From: Gemmatimonadota bacterium
GTDB taxonomy: Bacteria; Gemmatimonadota; Gemmatimonadetes; Gemmatimonadales; Gemmatimonadaceae
Length of the DNA: 64,000 bases
Assembly (NCBI GenBank): GCA_026387915.1
Contig: JAPLKS010000009.1
Location: 124,001-188,000 of the forward strand
Direction: 5' to 3'
The translations under genes were made by a program, and so were the position numbers. The first letter of the stretch is position 1. Every line of letters starts with the position of its first letter. Positions 21,470-28,874 of this stretch are shown here, in pieces. The notes below the pieces were generated by a model. The model had not been told where the DNA came from. It saw only the letters and a program-made list of their open reading frames with translations, and did no database searches.

Positions 21470-22194
21470 TGTCAGAGAAAGCGTTAGTGATTGTTCCGAC
21501 GTACAACGAAAAAGAAAACATCGCCAAGATCATTGGCGTGGTGCTGGTGCAGGACCCTCGCATTGACGTGCTGGTGGTGGACGACAACTCGCCCGACGGC
21601 ACCGGCGACATTGTGGCCGCCCTTGGCGCTTCGGACCCCCGGGTGCACTTGCTCCGCCGCGCCGGCAAAATGGGGCTCGGCACCGCGTACCGCGACGGCT
21701 TTGGCTGGGCGCTCAAGAACCCCGAGTACGAGTACATCTTTGAGATGGACGCCGACTTCTCGCACGACCCGGCGCACCTTCCCAAGTTCCTTGAGGCCGC
21801 CCAGGGGGCGGACTTTGTACTCGGGAGCCGCTATCTGGACGGAAACGTTACGGTGGTGGACTGGCCCATGAAGCGATTGCTGCTGAGCTACTTCGCCAAC
21901 GTGTATGCCCGTTGGGTGACCGGCCTCAAGCTTTGGGACGCCACCGGTGGCTACAAATGCTTTCACCGGCGGGTGCTGGAGGCCATCGACCTCTCGGACG
22001 TGCGGTCCAACGGCTACGCCTTTCAAATTGAGATGAGCTTCCGGGCTATCCGCAAAGGATTCAAGCCAAAGGAAATCGCCATCACCTTTACCGACCGCAC
22101 ACACGGCACGAGCAAGATGAGCAAGAACATCGTGCGCGAGGCCATCTGGATGGTGTGGCGGCTCCGGTGGTGGGCGATCATAGGCCGGGTATGA
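21469..22194 (+). CDS. Polyprenol monophosphomannose synthase-like GT2 enzyme
   Basis: 241 residues, single-domain DPM1 type. Motifs: V-I-V-P-T-Y-N-E-K-E-N-I at residues 6-17, V-V-D-D-N-S-P-D-G-T, F-E-M-D-A-D-F-S-H-D-P with the metal-binding D-A-D, and D-A-T-G-G-Y-K-C-F near 160. It lacks C-terminal membrane segments, like archaeal/eukaryal short forms and the mycobacterial Ppm1 catalytic domain. It probably transfers a hexose (mannose in characterised members) from a nucleotide sugar to a polyprenyl phosphate, feeding the adjacent YfhO-type transferase. ATG 21469 overlaps the preceding TAA. Confidence 0.9.
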   Translation: MSEKALVIVPTYNEKENIAKIIGVVLVQDPRIDVLVVDDNSPDGTGDIVAALGASDPRVHLLRRAGKMGLGTAYRDGFGWALKNPEYEYIFEMDADFSHDPAHLPKFLEAAQGADFVLGSRYLDGNVTVVDWPMKRLLLSYFANVYARWVTGLKLWDATGGYKCFHRRVLEAIDLSDVRSNGYAFQIEMSFRAIRKGFKPKEIAITFTDRTHGTSKMSKNIVREAIWMVWRLRWWAIIGRV

Positions 22195-22225
22195 GGAGCG
22201 TCGTGACCGACACGGACCGGGTACC

Positions 22226-23059
22226 ATGACCCAGACCAACATCCCAGCGGCGGGCCGCCGATTTTGGAAGATGAGCGGGTCGGGGAACGACTTTGTGTTC
22301 TTTGACGCGAGGTCGGAGCCAGCCGGTGCGCTGGCCGAACCAGGGGCGATTGGCCGTATGTGCGCCCGGGCCACCGGCATAGGTGCTGATGGAGTTGTGT
22401 TCCTTCAACCTGATGCCACAGAAGCATTTAGGATACGTTACTTCAACCGAGATGGGAGCCTTGGCGAGCTCTGCGGCAACGCCTCGCTCTGTACCACGCG
22501 GCTCGCGCGGGAGCTCGGGATTGTGCAGGCCGAGAGCTTCCGCTTTGCCACGGACGCTGGCGCTATCAGCGCTCGGTTTGTGGGATCGGAGCCTGAAATC
22601 GACCTGCAGCCCGTCTCAGAGCTCAGGTTGGAGGCCGGGATTGAGCTTGCCTCGGGCGAAAAAAGGATGGGATTCGCCAATACCGGCGTGCCGCATCTCG
22701 TTGTGCTGGTTGGCGATACATCGTCTGTAGACGTAGTCGGCCGCGGTCAGCCGCTCCGATGGCACCCGAGCCTCGCAGCCGGGGCCAATGTCAACTTTGT
22801 AGCTGCTAACCCCGGTGGTCCGTGGAAGATGCGGACCTACGAACGAGGTGTTGAGGGCGAGACGCTGGCTTGCGGAACTGGGGCTGTGGCGACCGCCGTT
22901 CTGCTACGCGCCTGGCGGCTGAGTGGGGCAGAGACCGCCCTCGAAACTAGATCAGGTCGGGTGCTGACGGTCACGTTGCGGGACGCTGACGGCGCCATCA
23001 AGCCGTCACTGCGCGGCGAAGGGCGGATCGTGTTCACCGGAGCGCTCGGCGAGAGCTAG
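22226..23059 (+). CDS. dapF: Diaminopimelate epimerase
   Basis: 277 residues. It interconverts LL- and meso-diaminopimelate for lysine and peptidoglycan synthesis. Both catalytic Cys residues are present: the first in E-L-C-G-N-A-S-L-C near residue 80 and the second in L-A-C-G-T-G-A-V-A-T near 215. The first motif departs from the usual C-G-N-G-x-R-C. K-M-S-G-S-G-N-D-F-V-F at the N-terminus is typical. The ATG is 31 bases after the previous stop. It is the last + strand gene; beyond it lies the dif-like site and the switch to - strand genes. Confidence 0.92.
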   Translation: MTQTNIPAAGRRFWKMSGSGNDFVFFDARSEPAGALAEPGAIGRMCARATGIGADGVVFLQPDATEAFRIRYFNRDGSLGELCGNASLCTTRLARELGIVQAESFRFATDAGAISARFVGSEPEIDLQPVSELRLEAGIELASGEKRMGFANTGVPHLVVLVGDTSSVDVVGRGQPLRWHPSLAAGANVNFVAANPGGPWKMRTYERGVEGETLACGTGAVATAVLLRAWRLSGAETALETRSGRVLTVTLRDADGAIKPSLRGEGRIVFTGALGES

Positions 23060-23181
23060 CTCCACCAGCCGCCATTGGGCCCGCTGAGCCGTCCAAGAGG
23101 GTCCAGCCAAGGGAAGGTAGCCTAACTGCTTATGGTTGAAGGGAGTTATGAACTCACTTTCCCACATGAATCCTGTAGTTT

Positions 23182-23209
23182 AGTTTACATAATACATATT
23201 ATACGTAGT
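23182..23209 (-). other. dif: Probable dif site (chromosome dimer resolution, XerC/XerD target)
   Basis: On the - strand this 28-bp site reads as an 11-bp arm ACTACGTATAA, a 6-bp centre TATGTA and an 11-bp arm TTATGTAAACT. The last arm is identical, as I recall it, to the XerD-binding arm of Bacillus subtilis dif, and differs from the E. coli arm (TTATGTTAAAT) at two positions. The other arm keeps the A-x-x-x-C-G-x-A-T-A-A core of XerC-binding arms. The arms are partly palindromic around the 6-bp spacer, as required. It lies in an AT-rich patch between convergent genes, at the exact point where gene direction changes from + to - across the window. Confidence 0.85.
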
Positions 23210-23221
23210 TCAAGGGACTGG

Positions 23222-23262
23222 CAAAAGAAAGGGGCGGTCCGGCGAATAGCTGGACCGCCCCC
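23222..23262 (-). terminator. Intrinsic terminator of the TPR gene
   Basis: A perfect 10-bp inverted repeat (23231-23240 and 23252-23261, GGGGCGGTCC with GGACCGCCCC) encloses an 11-base loop. On the - strand it is followed by TTTCTTTT. It lies 48 bases past the stop of the TPR gene. On the + strand the trailing CACTTTG is poor, so it mainly serves the - strand, although it may also slow dapF read-through. Confidence 0.8.
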
Positions 23263-23309
23263 ACTTTGTAGCGCCAGCTCGGCGCCAGTTGTCGAGCTAT
23301 TCGCCCTAC

Positions 23310-23972
23310 TTACTTGGCAGCAACGGCCGTCAGCTCACCCACTCGCACCTTGGCTTCGGCCATCACCGGCGAGTCCGGGTTGCTTGCAATCGACTGCCAG
23401 ATCTTGAGAGCGTCGTCCTTCTTGCCAGCAGCCATCAGCGTCCGAGCGGCGTCGGCCAGGTACAGATCCTTGTCGGCTGGGAACGCGGCCCGATCGGCGG
23501 CGGCGCGGTAATGCTTGGCGGCCTCGTCGAGCTTGTTGTTGTCGGCATAGCCGGCGCCCATCAGCGCTTCAATCGACGCCTGGAAGCTCGAGGCCCCCGA
23601 CGCGCCCTGAGCGGCCTGGAGCACCTTGAGCCCTTCGTCGAACTTGCCAGCTTTGTAGTAGGTCTGCGCCAACAGCATCGACCCCTGAACACCGGCGGCC
23701 GTGCTGCCGTAACCCTGCACCAGCTTCTGCAGGTCGGTCTGCGCCAGCGCCATGTTCCCGCCGTAGAACGAGTTCTCGGCTTGGTTCAACGCGATCTCCG
23801 CGCGGGCCTGCTTCTTCTGGTTGGACTGATCCACGAGCACGTAGATCACGCCAAGGGCCGCCAGCGCAATCACGCCAATGGTGATTTCACGGCTGCGAGC
23901 ACGAATCGTGTCCATCAACGAGTCGGCGTCCAAATCCATCGGCGGCAGCGCCGCATCTCCGGTCTTCGTCAT
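23310..23972 (-). CDS. Membrane-anchored tetratricopeptide-repeat protein (YfgM-like)
   Basis: 220 residues from ATG 23972. A short acidic N-terminus precedes one membrane segment (about residues 30-50, G-V-I-A-L-A-A-L-G-V-I-Y-V-L-V). The rest, outside the cytoplasm, is helical with TPR-like repeats: N-Q-A-E-N-S-F-Y-G-G-N, T-Y-Y-K-A-G-K-F-D-E-G, A-G-Y-A-D-N-N-K-L-D-E-A-A-K-H-Y and T-L-M-A-A-G-K-K-D-D-A. The layout (N-in anchor plus TPR_21-type repeats) matches YfgM/ancillary SecYEG-associated chaperones, but no partner gene is adjacent. No Shine-Dalgarno precedes the ATG; instead the leader carries a sequence equal to the 16S rRNA tail (see findings). Residues beyond the ATG upstream look non-coding. 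Confidence 0.78.
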   Translation of the reverse strand: MTKTGDAALPPMDLDADSLMDTIRARSREITIGVIALAALGVIYVLVDQSNQKKQARAEIALNQAENSFYGGNMALAQTDLQKLVQGYGSTAAGVQGSMLLAQTYYKAGKFDEGLKVLQAAQGASGASSFQASIEALMGAGYADNNKLDEAAKHYRAAADRAAFPADKDLYLADAARTLMAAGKKDDALKIWQSIASNPDSPVMAEAKVRVGELTAVAAK

Positions 23973-24227
23973 TTCTGTGCGCAAAAAGGAGGTGATGCCG
24001 CCGGGAATCCCGGCGCCGTCGCGGGCCTGATGGCCTGCTCCGGTGGAACCTGAGAAAGCTAATGCCCCTCTGCCTGTGGCGGGAGCCGTCCGCAAGGATT
24101 CGGCGCTAGTCTGCGATAGCCGGCTCCAGCCGGCGCCGACAGGCGCCAACAGGCGCCAACAGGCTCGCCCCGCCCAGCCCGAGGCCACGCCCTGCAGGGG
24201 CTGGCCCCATCCTCCTCGGCGACGCCC
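23973..24227. other. Intergenic region between csoR and the TPR gene
   Basis: A GC-rich 255-base gap. It holds a 10-bp direct repeat AGGCGCCAAC (about two and a half copies near 24141-24166), several GCCGGC-type inverted repeats without T tracts, and AAAGGAGGTGAT on the + strand at 23985-23996. No open frame with family similarity and no convincing promoter was recognised. Confidence 0.5.
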
Positions 24228-24539
24228 CTACCGGGCGTGCTGATACATCAGCGCCAACAGCTCGTCGTGCATCGCCTCGGCCTGCGCGGGGGTTCCCTTC
24301 ATCGCGGCCGTGGCGCAGTGCCGCAGATGGTGCCGCATCAGCTCCTTGCCCACACCGCGGAGCGCCTCGTGCACGGCCGATACCTGCGTCAGCACATCGG
24401 CACAGTAGCGGTCCTCCTCCACCATCTTCTGCAGGCCGCGCACCTGCCCCTCGATTTTGCTGAGCCGAGCGAGGGTGCGGGTTTTGGAGTCTCGTGCGAC
24501 GGTGCGAGGCTTGGAGTCTCGGACAGCGGCGCGCTTCAT
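24228..24539 (-). CDS. csoR: CsoR-type copper-sensing transcriptional repressor
   Basis: 103 residues, all-helical CsoR/RcnR family. The copper ligand set C-x24-H-x3-C is present as Cys46, His71 and Cys75, with the helix [15 protein letters not shown] characteristic of the DNA-binding face. The 20-residue basic N-terminal extension (RDSKPRT/RDSKTRT, an internal near-repeat) is unusual. Cu(I) binding releases the repressor from G/C-tract operators. The start overlaps the copA stop by four bases, and an operator-like sequence lies at the head of the operon, so autoregulation is likely. Confidence 0.93.
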   Translation of the reverse strand: MKRAAVRDSKPRTVARDSKTRTLARLSKIEGQVRGLQKMVEEDRYCADVLTQVSAVHEALRGVGKELMRHHLRHCATAAMKGTPAQAEAMHDELLALMYQHAR

Positions 24540-26872
24540 CGAGCACCTCCATGCGGCGCAAAGCGCCTGAGCCTCAGACTATTCGTGACCACACTCACAC
24601 TGCTCAAGGCCATCGCGGCGCTGGCCAGCACCGGACTCAGCACCACGCCGAAGGCGGGATACAACACCCCCGCCGCAACAGGAATGCCGACCATGTTATA
24701 GATGAAAGCCCAGAACAAGTTCTGGCGCATCGTGCGCATCGTCGCGCGGGAGAGTGCAATGGCATCCGCGGCAGCGCGAAGATCGCCGCGCATCAGAGTG
24801 AGATCGCTCGCTTCAATGGCAATGTCGGAACCACTGCCAATAGCAATCCCGACATCGGCCTGCGCGAGCGCCGGGGCGTCGTTGATGCCGTCCCCTACCA
24901 TCGCGACCACCTTTCCCTGCGCTTGCAGTTCGCGAATCACATCGCGCTTGCCGCCGGGGAGCACTCCGGCGCGCACGGTGGGAATCCCTGCTTCGCGTGC
25001 GATGGCATTCGCGGCATTCGCGGAATCGCCTGTGAGCATCACCACATCAAAGCCCATCGCGACAAAGCGGCGCACTGCTTCTGGTGACGTGGGCTTGATG
25101 GGATCAGCCACCGCGAGCAATCCGGCGAGCGCGCCATCGACCCCTACATACACGACGGTGCGCGCGGCAGCGGCGAGTAACTCAGCCTCTGTGGCGAGCG
25201 GTGCAATGTTGATGGCCCAGTCGCGCATCAGGCCTTCGTTGCCAATGGCTACCGCGCGGCCATTCACCACGCCAATCGCGCCTTGACCGCCGACGGCTTC
25301 AAACGACGATGCGGTGAGCGCCGTTGCACTCGCGCTGTGCTGTGCATGCGCCACGATCGCTGCCGCAAGCGGATGTTCGGATTGCCGCTCCAGTGCCGCT
25401 GCGAACGCCAGCATCGTATCGGCATCGACTTTGGCGTTCGGCGCGAGGCGTACATCGGTCACCACCGGTTTACCCTGCGTGACGGTACCGGTTTTATCGA
25501 GCACAATCGTCGTGATCTGATCGGCGCGTTCGAGCACTGCCCCGCCCTTTACCAGCACGCCGAACTCGGCGCCGCGCCCCGTTGCTACCATCACGGCGGT
25601 AGGTACCGCGAGCCCCATGGCGCAAGGACAGGCAATAATCAGCACGGCGACCGCCGCGGCAATGGCGCGCACAAGTCCGCCGCCGCCTAGTGCGATGTAC
25701 CAGGTAATGAAGGTGGCAATGGCAATGGAAAGCACGACGGGCACAAACACACTGCTGATTTTGTCGGCAATACGTTGAATGGGCGCGCGTGTGCCTTGGG
25801 CGTCCTGCATCATGCGCACGATGCGCGCGAGGGTGCTGTCGGCGCCGAGTGTGGTGGCGGTGAGTTCAAAGGCACCCGTGCCGTTGATGGTGCCGCCGGT
25901 GACGTGGTCGCCTGCGCTCTTGGACACCGGCATGGACTCGCCGGTGAGCATCGATTCGTCGACGGCACTGGTGCCGCTGGCCACGTCGCCGTCTACGGGG
26001 ATGCGTTCACCCGGGCGCACGACGATGCGATCGTCGCGCACCACCTGCTCCACCGGGATGTCGTGATCACCGTCGGCGCGGCGTACGCGTGCGGTTTTGG
26101 GTTGGAGATCGAGCAAGCGTCGCACGGCACCAGCGGTCTGCCCCTTCGCGCGCGCTTCGAGCGCGTTGCCCACGAGGATGAGCGCAATGATAATAACAAC
26201 GGCTTCGTAGTAGAGATCGGGCGCGACGCCATTCGCGGTAAAGAGCGAGGGGCGTACGGTGGCGGCCAATGAATAGAGATAGGCCGCGCCGGTACCCACG
26301 GAAATGAGCGTGTTCATATCCGCGGAGTGGTGGCGGAAGGCCATCCAGGCGCGGGTGTAGAAGTGGCGGCCCGCCCAAGCCATCACGGCGGTGGTGATGG
26401 CGAGCAAGAGCCAAGGCAGCCACGCATAGATCATGGTGGCGTGCATCGGGATGGCCATCATGGCGGCGCCAACGGCGAGACTCGCACCACCTTTGGTGAG
26501 GTACTCGTGATATTCGGCGCGGCGGGTGGCGTCTTGACGTTCTTGCTCGTCGGCGACGGATTCGCCGACGACGGGGAGTTCGGCGCCGTAGCCGGTGGTG
26601 CGCACGCGTTCCACGAGCACGTTCGGTTGAACGGCCTTGGGGTCAAAGGAGACGGTGGCCGTATTGGTCATCAAGTTGACGACGGCGCTTTTGACCCCCG
26701 GCTCTTCTTCGAGCGCCCGTTGCACGCGGCCCACGCAGGCGGCGCAGTGCATGCCGGTAACGGCGAGGTTGAGCGTATGGTCGGTAGGCGCGGCGGCGGG
26801 GCGCGGAGCGGCAGGAGGAGCCGGAGGCGTGGCGGGCGGGTTGCCCATCACGGGAAGCATGGCGCGAGCCAT
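24536..26872 (-). CDS. copA: Copper-exporting P1B-type ATPase
   Basis: 778 residues from ATG 26872 (purine-rich GGAGAG upstream); a second ATG four codons on is possible. A Pro/Ala-rich linker (residues 11-30) precedes one heavy-metal-associated domain with M-H-C-A-A-C (Cys43, Cys46). The membrane CPC motif I-A-C-P-C-A-M-G, phosphorylation site D-K-T-G-T-V-T, the H-P locus S-E-H-P-L-A-A and the G-D-G-I-N-D-A-P hinge are all present, defining the Cu(I) (P1B-1) subgroup. It exports Cu(I) from the cytoplasm. Operon order is promoter, small membrane peptide, copA, csoR. Confidence 0.96.
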   Translation of the reverse strand: MARAMLPVMGNPPATPPAPPAAPRPAAAPTDHTLNLAVTGMHCAACVGRVQRALEEEPGVKSAVVNLMTNTATVSFDPKAVQPNVLVERVRTTGYGAELPVVGESVADEQERQDATRRAEYHEYLTKGGASLAVGAAMMAIPMHATMIYAWLPWLLLAITTAVMAWAGRHFYTRAWMAFRHHSADMNTLISVGTGAAYLYSLAATVRPSLFTANGVAPDLYYEAVVIIIALILVGNALEARAKGQTAGAVRRLLDLQPKTARVRRADGDHDIPVEQVVRDDRIVVRPGERIPVDGDVASGTSAVDESMLTGESMPVSKSAGDHVTGGTINGTGAFELTATTLGADSTLARIVRMMQDAQGTRAPIQRIADKISSVFVPVVLSIAIATFITWYIALGGGGLVRAIAAAVAVLIIACPCAMGLAVPTAVMVATGRGAEFGVLVKGGAVLERADQITTIVLDKTGTVTQGKPVVTDVRLAPNAKVDADTMLAFAAALERQSEHPLAAAIVAHAQHSASATALTASSFEAVGGQGAIGVVNGRAVAIGNEGLMRDWAINIAPLATEAELLAAAARTVVYVGVDGALAGLLAVADPIKPTSPEAVRRFVAMGFDVVMLTGDSANAANAIAREAGIPTVRAGVLPGGKRDVIRELQAQGKVVAMVGDGINDAPALAQADVGIAIGSGSDIAIEASDLTLMRGDLRAAADAIALSRATMRTMRQNLFWAFIYNMVGIPVAAGVLYPAFGVVLSPVLASAAMALSSVSVVTNSLRLRRFAPHGGAR

Positions 26873-26874
26873 GG

Positions 26875-26985
26875 CTACTTCTCTCCGTCGCGCTTGCCGC
26901 GCTTCATGGTGCGGAAGAAGTGCCAGTTGAGCCAGGCGATGGCGCCTACGCCGGCGATGAGCACCAGCCACTTGTCGTACGTCAT
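26875..26985 (-). CDS. 36-residue single-span membrane peptide of the copper operon
   Basis: A small frame with ATG at 26985 and TAG at 26875-26877, two bases before the copA ATG. GGAGGCTCG lies just upstream as a ribosome site. The peptide has a hydrophobic span (residues 6-24, [19 protein letters not shown]) followed by a basic tail [12 protein letters not shown], predicting an N-out, C-in helix. It is the first gene after the CsoR-like operator. Similar short segments occur as N-terminal anchors of cupredoxin-like proteins next to copper ATPases, so this could be an accessory subunit or a remnant anchor. No metal-binding Cys, and only one His, is present. Confidence 0.7.
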   Translation of the reverse strand: MTYDKWLVLIAGVGAIAWLNWHFFRTMKRGKRDGEK

Positions 26986-27017
26986 GGTCGAGCCTCCGTT
27001 GTCTACTCGAAGGCTAG

Positions 27018-27038
27018 TACCCCCGGGGGGTATGTCAA
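27018..27038 (-). promoter_or_regulatory. Copper operon promoter -35 with CsoR-like operator
   Basis: TACCCCCGGGGGGTA (27018-27032) is a near-perfect inverted repeat of the G/C-tract kind bound by CsoR and RcnR repressors. It sits directly downstream of a consensus -35 TTGACA (27038-27033 on the - strand), so it occupies the promoter spacer. No good -10 hexamer is visible at 17 bases. The arrangement predicts repression of the small-peptide-copA-csoR operon until Cu(I) binds CsoR. Confidence 0.75.
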
Positions 27039-27063
27039 GTCGGGGATTATCTGAGAGGCGCGG

Positions 27064-27453
27064 CTACTTCTTCGGACAGAGGTAGTCGAGCGCGATGCCC
27101 GAGAAGTTGCTCGAGAACGCGGGCCCGAAGCCGGGGATTCCTGGCTTGCTGAACAGCGCCACCTTCCCCGCCTTTTCGTCGATGTAGCTGGTCGACTCCT
27201 TCACGGCCACGGTGCGCGCGTCGCACTTGAACATGCCGATGGCACGGACGACGGTGACTTTTCCCTTCGGATAATCGACCGGCGTCGCATAGGGAACGCG
27301 GAACGAGGCGGTAATGATGCCGTCCTTGGTCTTCACGCTCTTCGGGTCGATCTGCACCGTATTGCCAGTGGAGGTTTTTCCGATGTCTTTCCAGCGCGAG
27401 GACTGCGCGCTGAGGAGCGCGGTGACGACGAGCAGCAGGCGCGGGAGAAACAT
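27064..27453 (-). CDS. Small secreted protein (surface-adhesin E-like)
   Basis: 129 residues. A signal peptide covers residues 1-16 (L-P-R-L-L-L-V-V-T-A-L-L-S-A). The mature part is beta-rich: W-K-D-I-G-K-T-S-T-G-N-T-V-Q-I-D-P-K-S-V, then I-T-A-S-F-R-V-P-Y, F-K-C-D near residue 78 and a closing Y-L-C-P-K-K, so one disulfide is plausible. The pattern (opening W-x-x-I/V-G, D-x-x-S-V, and a C-x-x-R-T strand) resembles the surface-adhesin protein E-like family found in many diderms; function unknown. CGGAG precedes the ATG. It starts 25 bases after the tRNA-Arg 3' end, so the two may share a transcript. Confidence 0.7.
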   Translation of the reverse strand: MFLPRLLLVVTALLSAQSSRWKDIGKTSTGNTVQIDPKSVKTKDGIITASFRVPYATPVDYPKGKVTVVRAIGMFKCDARTVAVKESTSYIDEKAGKVALFSKPGIPGFGPAFSSNFSGIALDYLCPKK

Positions 27454-27478
27454 GGGCGCGGCTCCGAAAGTGAGAAGT

Positions 27479-27551
<73 letters not shown>

Positions 27552-27630
27552 AGACGTGTGTACACAGTATTCAGCTTCTGACCTCACCTACCTTCGATCG
27601 CCATCAACGACACGAATCCTCTAAACCAAA

Positions 27631-27658
27631 GTTTTATGGCGAGAAAGCACGCTGTCAA
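27631..27658 (-). promoter_or_regulatory. Putative promoter of tRNA-Arg
   Basis: A consensus TTGACA (27658-27653 on the - strand) and TAAAAC (27636-27631) are separated by 16 bases, placing a start near 27624, about 73 bases ahead of the tRNA. The -35 overlaps the stop codon of apt. The -10 matches consensus at 4 of 6 positions. Confidence 0.5.
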
Positions 27659-28209
27659 TACTGCACGACCGATTCAATCTTCCTTCCCGAGAGCGGCTCG
27701 CGTCCATTCAGAAACGTGAGTTCAATCAAAAACGCACACCCCTCCACCTGCCCCGCCGCACGCTCCACCAATCGGCAAGTCGCCGCTGCGGTACCGCCGG
27801 TGGCCAGCACATCATCCACAATCAACACGCGAGCGCCAGCGCCGAGGGCGTCGGCGTGCATCTCCAGCGTGTCGGTACCGTACTCCAAATCATACGTCTC
27901 GCGAATCGTGCGACTCGGCAGTTTGCCTGGCTTACGAACCGGCACAAACGCAACGCCGAGCGCCTGCGCGACCGGTGCACCAAAGATGAAGCCGCGGCTC
28001 TCAACCGCCACAACGTGCGTGATACCACTCGCCCGATACGGCGCGGCGAGCGCGGTAATCACCCGCGCAAAAAGCGGCGCGTCAGCCAGCAGCGGCGTGA
28101 TATCCTTGAAGGTGATCCCCGCCTTTGGAAAATCGGGGACGTCACGCACAGACGCGCGCACGGCTTCGGCGAGGGCGCGACTATCGCTCGTCTGGGCGGT
28201 GCGAGTCAC
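27655..28209 (-). CDS. apt: Adenine phosphoribosyltransferase
   Basis: 184 residues. The opening P-D-F-P-K-A-G-I-T-F-K-D-I-T-P-L-L and the PRPP-binding V-L-I-V-D-D-V-L-A-T-G-G-T are diagnostic, with E-S-R-G-F-I-F-G between. It salvages adenine to AMP with PRPP in the cytosol. It ends a tightly packed set with pcm and surE (four-base overlap with pcm). Typical length for the family. Confidence 0.96.
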   Translation of the reverse strand: MTRTAQTSDSRALAEAVRASVRDVPDFPKAGITFKDITPLLADAPLFARVITALAAPYRASGITHVVAVESRGFIFGAPVAQALGVAFVPVRKPGKLPSRTIRETYDLEYGTDTLEMHADALGAGARVLIVDDVLATGGTAAATCRLVERAAGQVEGCAFLIELTFLNGREPLSGRKIESVVQY

Positions 28210-28874
28210 GCGCCGTTCTCCGCCCAGCCGTGCTCCCCAACCAACGGCACAAACCGCACCGTACTGAGCACTTCACGGTCAAACCGCACGCCGCGCTTGG
28301 TGACCAACACCAGTTGCTGCTCCTCACGCCCACCTACCGGCACGAGCATCCGGCCGCCCTCGGCGAGTTGCTCCACGAGAGGCATCGGCACATCCGGACT
28401 CGCCGCGCTCACTAATATGGCATCGTACGGAGCGTAGGCTTTCCAGCCCAGCGTTCCGTCGCCGAGCAAGAGCGACACCTTGGTAACGCCACATTGCGCA
28501 ATCACATCACGCGCGCGGTCGAGGAGTGGCGCAATGCGTTCCACGCTGAACACCTGCGCGGCCAAATGCGCGAGCAACACAGTCTGATACCCAGAACCGG
28601 TGCCAATCTCCAACACCTTCTCCGTGCCTTTGAGTGCGAGGGTCTGCAGATACTTGGCGTGCACCGACGGCTGACTGATAGTCTGCCCGCTGCCAATGGG
28701 GAGCGGCGCATCGTCGTAGGCGCGGTGCTGAACGCCCGTAGGCACAAATAAGTGGCGCGGGGTCAGGTCAAAGGCGCGCACGACGCTGATGTCGTGGATC
28801 CCTTTCCCTTGCAACTCCTCGATGAGGCGGCGGCGCGCGCCACCAAACTGTCGGGCTACGGGGCCTGCCACCAC
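28206..28874 (-). CDS. pcm: Protein-L-isoaspartate O-methyltransferase
   Basis: 222 residues. The SAM-binding V-L-E-I-G-T-G-S-G-Y-Q-T is preceded by the family hallmark I-G-S-G-Q-T-I-S-Q-P. It methylates isoaspartyl residues in aged proteins so they can be repaired. The start shown is GTG 28874, overlapping surE by 19 bases; a GTG one codon on cannot be excluded. The apt-pcm-surE order links to stress survival, as pcm and surE are neighbours in many genomes. Confidence 0.94.
   Translation of the reverse strand: MVAGPVARQFGGARRRLIEELQGKGIHDISVVRAFDLTPRHLFVPTGVQHRAYDDAPLPIGSGQTISQPSVHAKYLQTLALKGTEKVLEIGTGSGYQTVLLAHLAAQVFSVERIAPLLDRARDVIAQCGVTKVSLLLGDGTLGWKAYAPYDAILVSAASPDVPMPLVEQLAEGGRMLVPVGGREEQQLVLVTKRGVRFDREVLSTVRFVPLVGEHGWAENGA

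Noticed and set aside
23132-23407. 91-residue + strand frame over the AT-rich gap
   Set aside because: It covers the dif-like site and the terminator stem, overlaps the end of the TPR gene, and has no motif or ribosome site.
24010-24070. SRP-RNA-like string (TCAGG ... GGAGCAGGCC) on the - strand
   Set aside because: The GNRA tetraloop and the symmetric-loop pairing of 4.5S RNA are not present; similarity is limited to a few bases.
24106-24230. Short - strand frame with GGAGG before ATG, in the csoR downstream gap
   Set aside because: About 34 residues of low-complexity Gly/Ala/Pro/Arg and no resemblance to any family; repeats in the DNA explain the composition.
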